DNA from: an uncultured Collinsella sp.
GTDB lineage: Bacteria; Actinomycetota; Coriobacteriia; Coriobacteriales; Coriobacteriaceae
Direction: 5' to 3'
Assembly (NCBI GenBank): GCA_900544725.1
Contig: UQWK01000059.1
Span: 1 to 12,392 of the forward strand
DNA length: 12,392 nucleotides
Shown here: positions 6,929 to 12,392 of the stretch, piece by piece
How the letters are laid out: each line of letters begins with the position of its first letter
How positions within the stretch are numbered: the first letter of the stretch is position 1
Translations under genes and position numbers: made by a program
The notes under the pieces: model-generated
Databases searched by the model: none
Told to the model about the DNA's origin: nothing
The model's input: only the letters and a program-made list of their open reading frames with translations

Positions 6929-8095
6929 TTAGGCAGCCGGGCAGATCTTCTTGAAGAGCTCGATGACGTCGTCGAGCGTCGCCTCGCGCGGGTTGCCCGG
7001 GAAGCAGGCATCGGCCATGGCGTCCTTGGCCAGGACCTCGATCTCGTCAGCCTTCATGGCCTCGCAGACGTGCGGGATGTTCACGTCGGCGGAAAGCTGC
7101 TTGACGGCGGCGATGGCGGCGTCGGCAGCCTCGTCGGTGCTCATGCCCGTGGTGTCAACGCCCATGGCGACGGCGACCTTGGCCAGGCGCTCGGCGCAAA
7201 CCGGCTTGTTGAACTCCATGGCGATCGGCAGCAGCATGGCGCAGGCGACGCCGTGCGGGGTGTCGTAGTGAGCGGACAGGGTGTGAGCCATGGCGTGGTC
7301 GATGCCCAGGCCAACGTTGGAGAAGCCCATGCCGGCGACATACTGGCCAAGGGCCATGCCCTCGCGGCCGGAGCCGGGCTGGCCGGACTTGGCCTCGGCG
7401 ACGGAATCACGCAGGTTCTCGCTGATCAGCTTAATAGCCTCAAAGTGGAACATGTCAGAGAGCTCCCAAGCACCCTTGGTGGTATAGCCCTCGATGGCGT
7501 GGGTCAGAGCGTCCATACCAGTGGAAGCGGTCAGGCCGGCGGGCATGGAAGCCATCATGTCAGGATCGACGACGGCGACCTCGGGGGCGTCGTTGGTGTC
7601 GACGCACACGAACTTGCGGACCTTCTCGGGGTCGGTGATGACGTAGTTGATAGTCACCTCAGCAGCGGTACCGGCGGTCGTCGGCACGGCGATGGTGAAC
7701 ACGGCGTGGTTCTTAGTCGGAGCAACGCCCTCGAGGCTGCGGACATCGGCGAACTCGGGGTTGTTGATGATGATGCCGATGGCCTTAGCGGTGTCCATGG
7801 AGGAGCCGCCACCGATGGTCACGATAGCGTCAGCTTCGGCGGCCTTGAAGGCCTCGACGCCGTCCTTGACGTTCTGGATCGTGGGGTTGGGCTTAATCTC
7901 GGAGTAGAGGCTCCAAGCGATGCCGGCGGCGTCGAGCTCGTCGGTCACCTTAGCGGTAACGCCAAACTTGACCAGATCGGGGTCGGAGCAGACGAAGATC
8001 TTCTTGTAGCCGCGACGCTGGAGCTCGCCGGGGATCTCCTTGATGGCGCCGGAACCATGATAAGAGATGGTATTGAGAACGAAACGATTAGCCAT
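6929..8095 (-). CDS. fucO: Lactaldehyde reductase / iron-containing alcohol dehydrogenase
   Basis: This 388-residue protein is a group III iron-dependent alcohol dehydrogenase that looks very close to E. coli FucO along its whole length, for example NNPEFADVRSLEG (111-123) and TTAGTAAEVTINYVIT (139-154). FucO reduces L-lactaldehyde to 1,2-propanediol with NADH in fucose and rhamnose fermentation. The nucleotide loop GGGSSMD is at 95-101. The four metal ligands are D195, H199 (GMDALTHAIEGY), H267 and H281 (DTPHG). The ATG at 8093-8095 is preceded by GGGAGG (8102-8107) at 6 bases. No fucose or rhamnose genes lie nearby, so it may serve general aldehyde reduction or a pathway encoded elsewhere. 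It has its own candidate promoter with paired operator-like sites, and the big inverted repeat follows it. Confidence 0.93.
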   Translation of the reverse strand: MANRFVLNTISYHGSGAIKEIPGELQRRGYKKIFVCSDPDLVKFGVTAKVTDELDAAGIAWSLYSEIKPNPTIQNVKDGVEAFKAAEADAIVTIGGGSSMDTAKAIGIIINNPEFADVRSLEGVAPTKNHAVFTIAVPTTAGTAAEVTINYVITDPEKVRKFVCVDTNDAPEVAVVDPDMMASMPAGLTASTGMDALTHAIEGYTTKGAWELSDMFHFEAIKLISENLRDSVAEAKSGQPGSGREGMALGQYVAGMGFSNVGLGIDHAMAHTLSAHYDTPHGVACAMLLPIAMEFNKPVCAERLAKVAVAMGVDTTGMSTDEAADAAIAAVKQLSADVNIPHVCEAMKADEIEVLAKDAMADACFPGNPREATLDDVIELFKKICPAA

Positions 8096-8114
8096 TGATA
8101 GCCTCCCATCGTGT

Positions 8115-8137
8115 GCGGGGCATCCATTACGCCCCGC
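8115..8137 (-). repeat. Hairpin at the predicted 5' end of the fucO mRNA
   Basis: GCGGGGC (8115-8121) pairs perfectly with GCCCCGC (8131-8137) around a 9-base loop. It lies 7 bases upstream of the Shine-Dalgarno and at the predicted transcription start, so the mRNA would begin with it. Such hairpins commonly protect against 5' decay; no T-run follows. Confidence 0.5.
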
Positions 8138-8205
8138 GCTATAAGTCCCATCCTAACGCTTTTGAAACAAAAAACGCGTGAGAACGTCAAAAGTGTTAAA
8201 GCGTT
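8138..8205 (-). promoter_or_regulatory. Candidate fucO promoter with paired operator-like sites
   Basis: On the minus strand TTCAAA (8161-8166) and TATAGC (8138-8143) are 17 bases apart (a one-base shift gives TTTCAA/TTATAG). A perfect 8-bp inverted pair, AACGCTTT (8155-8162) and AAAGCGTT (8198-8205), is 43 bases centre to centre. The first copy overlaps the -35 box. A near-copy, AAAAGTGTT, lies at 8189-8197. The motif has a LacI/CcpA-like flavour but does not match the CcpA consensus exactly. Confidence 0.45.
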
Positions 8206-8218
8206 TCAACAGATGATG

Positions 8219-8257
8219 AAAAAAAATTGCGGCAAAGGAACAGCCCCTTTGCCGCAA
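8219..8257 (-). terminator. Terminator of the YoaK-family gene
   Basis: On the minus strand TTGCGGCAAAGG (arms 8227-8238 and 8246-8257, 12 bp, perfect) is followed by eight T residues. It starts 4 bases after the stop codon of the YoaK-like gene. Confidence 0.93.
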
Positions 8258-8261
8258 TCGG

Positions 8262-8978
8262 TTACTTTCGGCAGCCCTCTTTCCAAGCCTCGGCCGCAAC
8301 CTTCCAGCGTAAGCGCAAGTCGCGCTCGCGGTCGATGAACATGATGGCAAACGCGACAAACAGCAGCAAGCTCGCCACGACGATGGCGTGCAGGCCCATG
8401 CGCTCAATACACCAGTTGCCCAACACGGCGCCAAACACAAAGGTAAAGATCACGCCAAAGTACAGCAGGCCGTTTTCCAAAAAGCCGCGCCTGTGGGTGA
8501 TGATGTAATCGTCCACGTTTTGCAGCGCGTTGCGCAAGTTGCCGATGCACATGGTCGTAGCGATGCCGTGACCGTGGATCTTGCGGAAGCTCTCGACCTG
8601 CATGCCGCAGGCAAACGAGGTGAGGCAGTTGGCGAGCAGGTTGAAATTGCCGCCCGGGATAAAGCTCACGCCCAGCAAGATGACGGCTTCAAAGAACACC
8701 GTCACCTGACGCCAGTGGATCACGCTGCCAAACCGCTCGTGTACCAGATCGGCAAGCATAATACCCACGGCAAACGACACCACAGGGAAGAAGTAGCGCC
8801 CCGCAAGTGCCCAGTTGCCCTCCGAGATGCTCACTCCCACGAGCAGGATGTTGCCTGTTTGCGCGTTGGCGAAAACATGGTCGCGCCCAATGTACGAATA
8901 CACGTCCATAAAGCCACCGGCGAGCGCCAAGATGATGCCCAGCTCAATAGACTCCGATATCTGTTTGGCACGCTGCAT
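8262..8978 (-). CDS. YoaK/DUF1275-family membrane protein
   Basis: This 238-residue protein is a polytopic membrane protein of the YoaK (DUF1275) family, with about six helices (roughly 12-31, 62-80, 92-110, 115-133, 168-190 and 195-215). The family signature is clear: GGFMDVYSYI (21-30) followed by FANAQTGNILL (36-46). The transport or other role of the family is not established. I chose the ATG at 8976-8978 because AAGGAGG (8989-8995) lies 10 bases upstream and the protein then begins at the family's normal N-terminus (MQRAKQISESIELG). The frame stays open up to 9227, but that extension lacks a ribosome site and family similarity. It is divergent from ygiQ and ends at a strong terminator, so it stands alone. 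Confidence 0.9.
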   Translation of the reverse strand: MQRAKQISESIELGIILALAGGFMDVYSYIGRDHVFANAQTGNILLVGVSISEGNWALAGRYFFPVVSFAVGIMLADLVHERFGSVIHWRQVTVFFEAVILLGVSFIPGGNFNLLANCLTSFACGMQVESFRKIHGHGIATTMCIGNLRNALQNVDDYIITHRRGFLENGLLYFGVIFTFVFGAVLGNWCIERMGLHAIVVASLLLFVAFAIMFIDRERDLRLRWKVAAEAWKEGCRK

Positions 8979-9174
8979 CGTCGTGCATCCTCCTTGTTGA
9001 CGACTCTCTCGTGCGTTGGCGGAAACATAGCCGCCGTTCATACTGTAACCCATTGACAACATGACGTGCGCGCGAGATGGGTTCCCCAACGCGCAGATAC
9101 ACAGTCTGGAAACAAACAGCGGGCGCGGCGCCGGCACCCGCATCGACACGCCGATCCGCCAGCTCGTGTACTCC

Positions 9175-9209
9175 ACCAGTCTTTTTAGCCCCGTCCCAAA
9201 AAGACTGGT
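9175..9209. repeat. Perfect 12-bp-arm palindrome upstream of ygiQ
   Basis: ACCAGTCTTTTT (9175-9186) is exactly complementary to AAAAAGACTGGT (9198-9209), with an 11-base loop (AGCCCCGTCCC). It directly abuts the candidate -10 box of ygiQ and fills the place of the -35 box. No T-run follows on either strand outside the stem. It may be an operator or one copy of a dispersed palindromic element. Confidence 0.75.
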
Positions 9210-9215
9210 TACAAT
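9210..9215 (+). promoter_or_regulatory. Candidate -10 box for ygiQ
   Basis: TACAAT is a good -10 match and lies 31 bases ahead of the GTG start, giving a start near 9222. There is no recognisable -35 box, because the palindrome occupies that place. This suggests an activator-dependent or structurally controlled promoter, or that the real promoter is elsewhere. Confidence 0.35.
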
Positions 9216-9246
9216 TACGTGCAGCATACAAACACCGGGAGGGATC

Positions 9247-11379
9247 GTGGCAAAAAAGCCTCAGCACGCTCAGAACAACCAGCGCAGTCAGCAGGGCAAA
9301 CAGGGCCAGCAGCAAAAGCGCGGCGGTAAGGCGCAGGGTGGGCACACCACGCATACCCCAGCAGCGCCCACGCGCCCCTGGCGTCCGGGCCGCGACAAGT
9401 TCCTCCCCGTCAGCCGCGCCGATATGGACGCGCGATGCTGGGACCAGTGCGACTTCGTCTACATCTGCGGCGACGCCTACGTGGACCATCCCAGCTTTGG
9501 CATGGCCATTATCAGCCGCGTCCTCGACGCGCACGGCTACAAAGTGGGCATCATCTGCCAGCCCGACTGGACCGACCCCGCCAGCATCACCGTGCTCGGC
9601 GAGCCGCGCCTGGGCTTTTTGGTCAGTGCCGGCAACATGGACTCCATGGTCAACCACTATTCGGTGACCAAGCACCGCCGCCACACCGACGCCTATACCC
9701 CCGGTGGCGAGGAGGGTCGCCGCCCCAACCGTGCCGTTACGGTCTACGGCAACCTCATCCGCCAGACGTTCAAGGACGCTCCCATCATCATCGGTGGCAT
9801 CGAGGCAAGCCTGCGCCGTCTGGCCCACTACGACTATTGGCAGGACAAGCTCAAGCGCTCGGTACTGCTCGACTCGGGCGCCGACATCCTCATCTACGGC
9901 ATGGGCGAGCACGCGATTGTCGAGATCGCCGACGCGCTCGACGCGGGACTGCCCGTCGATCAGATCACCTATATCAACGGCACCGTCTACCGCACGGGTT
10001 CGCTCGACGAGGTCTACGACTACGACCTGCTGCCCAGCTGGGACGACCTTACCGCCGACAAGCTCAACTACGCACGCAGCTTCAATGTGCAGCAGCAGAA
10101 TATGGACCCCATCACCGGACACCGCCTGGTAGAGCCCTACCCCAACAGCGTCTATGTGGTGCAGAACCCGCCATCGGCGACGCTCACCACCGATGAGATG
10201 GACGAGGTGGCCGAGCTCCCCTACGCACGCGATTGGCATCCCGACTACGACGCGGCAGGCGGCGTGCCGGCCTTTGCCGAGATCAAGTTTTCCATTAGCT
10301 CCAACCGTGGCTGTTTTGGCGAGTGCTCGTTTTGCGCCCTCACCTTCCACCAGGGGCGCGTGCTGCAGATGCGCAGCCACGATTCGATCATGCGCGAGGC
10401 CGAGCTGCTCACGCGCGATCCCGAGTTTAAGGGCTACATCAACGACGTGGGCGGACCGACGGCAAACTTTAGCCGCCCTGCCTGCGACAAGCAGCTCAAG
10501 CACGGCGTGTGCAAGAACAAGCGCTGCCTGTGGCCGAGCGTATGCAAGAACATGGTGGTCGACGAGAGCGGCTACACGCAGTTGCTGCGCGACCTGCGCC
10601 AGCTGCCGGGCGTCAAGAAGGTCTTCGTCCGCAGCGGCATCCGCTTTGACTACACCATGGCCGATGCCTCGGACGAGTTTTTGCGCGAGCTGCTGGAGCA
10701 CCATGTCTCGGGCCAGCTGCGCGTAGCGCCCGAGCATGTGAGCGACGCGGTGCTGTCCGTGATGGGCAAGCCGAGCCGCGCCGTCTACGACGCGTTCTGC
10801 CGTAAATTTGAACGCCTGAACCGCGAATACGGACTCAAGCAGTATGTGGTGCCGTACCTGATCTCGAGCCACCCCGGCTCGACCATGAAGGAAGCTGTGG
10901 ACCTTGCCGAGGCCGTGCGCGACATGGGCTACATGCCCGAACAGGTGCAGGACTTCTACCCCACCCCGTCCACCATGTCGACCTGCATGTACTACACCGG
11001 CGTGGATCCACGCACTATGCAGCCGATCTACGTGGCGCGCGACCCGCACGAGAAGGCCATGCAGCGCGCGCTCATCCAGTATCGCAAGCCCGAGAACTAC
11101 AAGCTCGTGCGCGAGGCGCTGGAAAAAGCCGGCCGCCGCGATCTGATTGGCTACACCAAGCATTGCCTGATTCGCCCTGTGCCGCCACGCCCGGGCGAGA
11201 CGTCTGCTGGCGGTGGGCATGGCACCGGTAAGAAGGGCGGCAAACCGCATGGCGGCGGCGGCAAGGGACCCAAAGGCAGCAAGGGGCACAGCGGCATGTC
11301 GCGTGCGCAGAACACCGCAGGCCGTAACCGCGCGGCCCAGGGACGACAGGGCGCCAACGGAGGCGGACGCCGCAACTAG
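9247..11379 (+). CDS. ygiQ: YgiQ-family radical SAM protein with basic low-complexity tails
   Basis: This 710-residue protein matches the YgiQ (UPF0313) radical SAM family, whose reaction and substrate are not established. The N-terminal domain begins near residue 50 (RDKFLPVSRADMD) and includes GDAYVDHPSFGMAII, very like E. coli YgiQ. The [4Fe-4S]/SAM motif CxxxCxxC is C356, C360 and C363 (GCFGECSFCAL). Four further cysteines (C413, C422, C427, C433) in ACDKQ...CKNKRCLWPSVCKN are family-typical and could hold a second metal site. Residues 1-49 are rich in Q, K and G, and 650-710 in G, K and R; both look disordered and nucleic-acid-binding-like. I chose GTG 9247 because GGGAGGG (9237-9243) lies just upstream, with short 3-4-base spacing, and the frame's earlier ATG at 9061 would cross the palindrome. 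The stop overlaps that of the convergent CPBP gene. Confidence 0.92.
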   Translation: MAKKPQHAQNNQRSQQGKQGQQQKRGGKAQGGHTTHTPAAPTRPWRPGRDKFLPVSRADMDARCWDQCDFVYICGDAYVDHPSFGMAIISRVLDAHGYKVGIICQPDWTDPASITVLGEPRLGFLVSAGNMDSMVNHYSVTKHRRHTDAYTPGGEEGRRPNRAVTVYGNLIRQTFKDAPIIIGGIEASLRRLAHYDYWQDKLKRSVLLDSGADILIYGMGEHAIVEIADALDAGLPVDQITYINGTVYRTGSLDEVYDYDLLPSWDDLTADKLNYARSFNVQQQNMDPITGHRLVEPYPNSVYVVQNPPSATLTTDEMDEVAELPYARDWHPDYDAAGGVPAFAEIKFSISSNRGCFGECSFCALTFHQGRVLQMRSHDSIMREAELLTRDPEFKGYINDVGGPTANFSRPACDKQLKHGVCKNKRCLWPSVCKNMVVDESGYTQLLRDLRQLPGVKKVFVRSGIRFDYTMADASDEFLRELLEHHVSGQLRVAPEHVSDAVLSVMGKPSRAVYDAFCRKFERLNREYGLKQYVVPYLISSHPGSTMKEAVDLAEAVRDMGYMPEQVQDFYPTPSTMSTCMYYTGVDPRTMQPIYVARDPHEKAMQRALIQYRKPENYKLVREALEKAGRRDLIGYTKHCLIRPVPPRPGETSAGGGHGTGKKGGKPHGGGGKGPKGSKGHSGMSRAQNTAGRNRAAQGRQGANGGGRRN

Positions 11380-12287
11380 GGCAGCGGTGCGCTCGCTGCG
11401 TCCATCCCACACGCGTGGCGCAGCGAGCGCATCGCCTCTACCAGCACAAAGCCGGCGATGGCAACCGTGACCACCACGTCGAGCGGCGTGTTCACAAACC
11501 ACAGCAGGCCCATGAGATACGACCCGGCATTAAAGGCAAAGTGCAGCAGGATCGTGTAGCGGAGCTTTCCGGTCGTCACGAGCACCCAACCAAAGATGAG
11601 GCCGGCGGCACCCGCGTAGCAACCCTGCACCCAATTCATGTGCATAAAACCGAAGACCGCCGCCTGCAGCACGATTGCCGCGGCGATACCCCACGTGCTT
11701 GGGGCCGCCCAGGGCACCATGGCGCCGTCTTGCGCGCTCGCACGACGCCGGCGCTTCCAAAGTGGGCGGCACTGCGGATTAAACGCTCGGAGCGAAAACT
11801 CAAAAATAATGCCGCGCACCAGCAGCTCTTCACAAAATGGGGCACCGAGCACCGTAGTCAGGACGGCGAGATAGCTGGTGTCGCCCATGCCTGTTTCCTC
11901 GACAAGCTCGCTGTAGTCGGCCGCGGCATCGGGCAACAGCGACAGCGCGGCGTCGGTCACGTAGCCAACAACCACCTGCAGGGCCAGGCCAATCACGATA
12001 ACGCAGGCGATGCGCTTCCACGCCCCACGTGCTCCCCCGCCGAGCGGATGCTCGCTTTGCCGGCGTGCCATAAACGAACGCGGCCACAGATAACGCCACC
12101 ACAGTAGCGCCATCAAAAACGATGCCGTCTGCGCGACGGCCTGAAGCAATTGAATGTCGAGGTCATCGATCGAAAAGCCCATGAACACCGATGCGACGCC
12201 AAGGGCGGAGAACAAAACGATGCTCAAGGCAATATCGGCAGCGACGACGCCAAAACAGGCAAGCGCCCAAATCATGGCATTGAGCAT
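11376..12287 (-). CDS. CPBP-family intramembrane glutamic endopeptidase
   Basis: This 303-residue integral membrane protein belongs to the CPBP (CAAX protease/bacteriocin-processing, Abi) family. The three conserved motifs are present: E153-E154 with R158 (FCEELLVRG), H216 (FGFMHMN) and H249-N253 (HFAFN). About eight hydrophobic segments are visible, including 3-28, 45-68, 92-115, 138-150, 203-220, 226-240, 246-263 and 268-285. A basic, probably cytoplasmic loop (KRRRRAS, 178-184) splits the catalytic helices. Family members process prenylated proteins or peptides, or give bacteriocin self-immunity; the substrate here is unknown and no bacteriocin gene is nearby. The ATG at 12285-12287 has GAGGAGG (12293-12299) at 5 bases, better than an ATG eight codons upstream. 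The last codons carry a hairpin that may end the ygiQ transcript. Confidence 0.9.
   Translation of the reverse strand: MLNAMIWALACFGVVAADIALSIVLFSALGVASVFMGFSIDDLDIQLLQAVAQTASFLMALLWWRYLWPRSFMARRQSEHPLGGGARGAWKRIACVIVIGLALQVVVGYVTDAALSLLPDAAADYSELVEETGMGDTSYLAVLTTVLGAPFCEELLVRGIIFEFSLRAFNPQCRPLWKRRRRASAQDGAMVPWAAPSTWGIAAAIVLQAAVFGFMHMNWVQGCYAGAAGLIFGWVLVTTGKLRYTILLHFAFNAGSYLMGLLWFVNTPLDVVVTVAIAGFVLVEAMRSLRHACGMDAASAPLP
11388..11431. terminator. T-less hairpin at the ygiQ/CPBP convergence
   Basis: TGCGCTCGCTGCG (11388-11400) pairs perfectly with its complement at 11419-11431 (13 bp). A further CCAC/GTGG stem (11407-11410 with 11415-11418) stacks inside the loop. It begins 9 bases after the ygiQ stop and lies wholly within the last codons of the convergent CPBP gene. 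It has no T-run, so it may be a weak or factor-aided terminator. Confidence 0.5.
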
Positions 12288-12304
12288 GCCAACCTCCTCA
12301 AAAC

Positions 12305-12335
12305 CCGGCACTTGGGGACGTTCCTTAACTGCCGG
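12305..12335. repeat. Hairpin in the region upstream of the CPBP gene
   Basis: CCGGCA (12305-12310) and TGCCGG (12330-12335) form a stem, extended by TT/AA after a single mismatch. It lies 18 bases upstream of the CPBP start. It could be a leader hairpin or one copy of a dispersed palindromic repeat. The rest of 12336-12392 shows only an imperfect AGCAGG/CCTGCT dyad and no clear promoter. Confidence 0.4.
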
Positions 12336-12392
12336 CTGAGACGATATGAGCAGGACATAAAAAACATTGAGAGCCCCTGCTGCATGAAAGAC

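Noticed and set aside
7070..8098. A 342-codon plus-strand frame opposite fucO
   Set aside because: The translation is low-complexity G/V/D/L/H, which is typical of the antisense of a GC-rich gene; fucO matches its family over its whole length.
9053..9081. TTGACA at 9053-9058 as a -35 box for ygiQ
   Set aside because: The sequence 17 bases downstream (GATGGG) is not a -10 box, and the site is far from the start codon.
8979..9227. N-terminal extension of the YoaK-like protein
   Set aside because: The ATG at 9225-9227 lacks a Shine-Dalgarno and the extra 83 residues have no family similarity; AAGGAGG supports the ATG at 8976-8978.
8944..11502. An 852-codon open frame on the minus strand opposite ygiQ
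   Set aside because: It is a shadow of the GC-biased ygiQ codons. Its translation is rich in A, V, L, H and R with no known domain, and it also crosses the 9175-9209 palindrome and parts of two other genes.

Overview
The window looks like chromosomal DNA from a high-GC, anaerobic Gram-positive bacterium, most likely a gut Coriobacteriia close to Collinsella. This rests on the GC-rich third codon positions, strong GGAGG-type ribosome binding sites, a YerC/YecD-type TrpR-like regulator, a FucO-type iron alcohol dehydrogenase, and the HipA-fold kinase family seen here. It is inferred from gene content, not proven. There is no phage, insertion sequence, CRISPR array, tRNA or rRNA gene that I can support.

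Layout. Positions 1-1160: a TrpR-like regulator (minus) with a terminator and a structured leader, then a small four-helix 'phage holin 4' membrane protein (plus) with a terminator. Positions 1219-4121 form a sulfur block. An Rrf2-family regulator is divergent from cysK (cysteine synthase), and mnmA (tRNA 2-thiouridylase) follows downstream behind its own candidate promoter and a strong hairpin terminator. The regulator has four clustered cysteines and ends in isoleucine. Positions 4130-5572 hold a helix-turn-helix protein fused to a HipA/CtkA-like kinase, with an AT-rich upstream region carrying phased palindromic half-sites. Positions 5583-8107 hold an M42-family metallo-aminopeptidase and a fucO-type lactaldehyde reductase (both minus), separated by a striking 132-bp nested inverted repeat. 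Positions 8219-9246 hold a YoaK/DUF1275 membrane protein (minus) and an intergenic region with a perfect 12-bp-arm palindrome. Positions 9247-12287 hold a YgiQ-family radical SAM protein with basic, glycine-rich tails (plus), converging on a CPBP-family intramembrane protease (minus). Their stop codons overlap in the tetranucleotide CTAG.

How the genes fit together. Most genes look like single-gene transcription units, each with its own promoter or terminator. The clearest functional link is rrf2-cysK-mnmA, which joins cysteine supply, its probable sensor, and sulfur use in tRNA. The most system-like locus is the fused HTH-kinase gene, which could be a self-regulated stand-alone kinase related to HipA toxins but lacks a separate antitoxin gene. 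Non-coding DNA is rich in hairpins, including hairpins placed at the predicted 5' ends of transcripts (mnmA, fucO) and one embedded in the 3' end of the CPBP gene that may end the ygiQ transcript.
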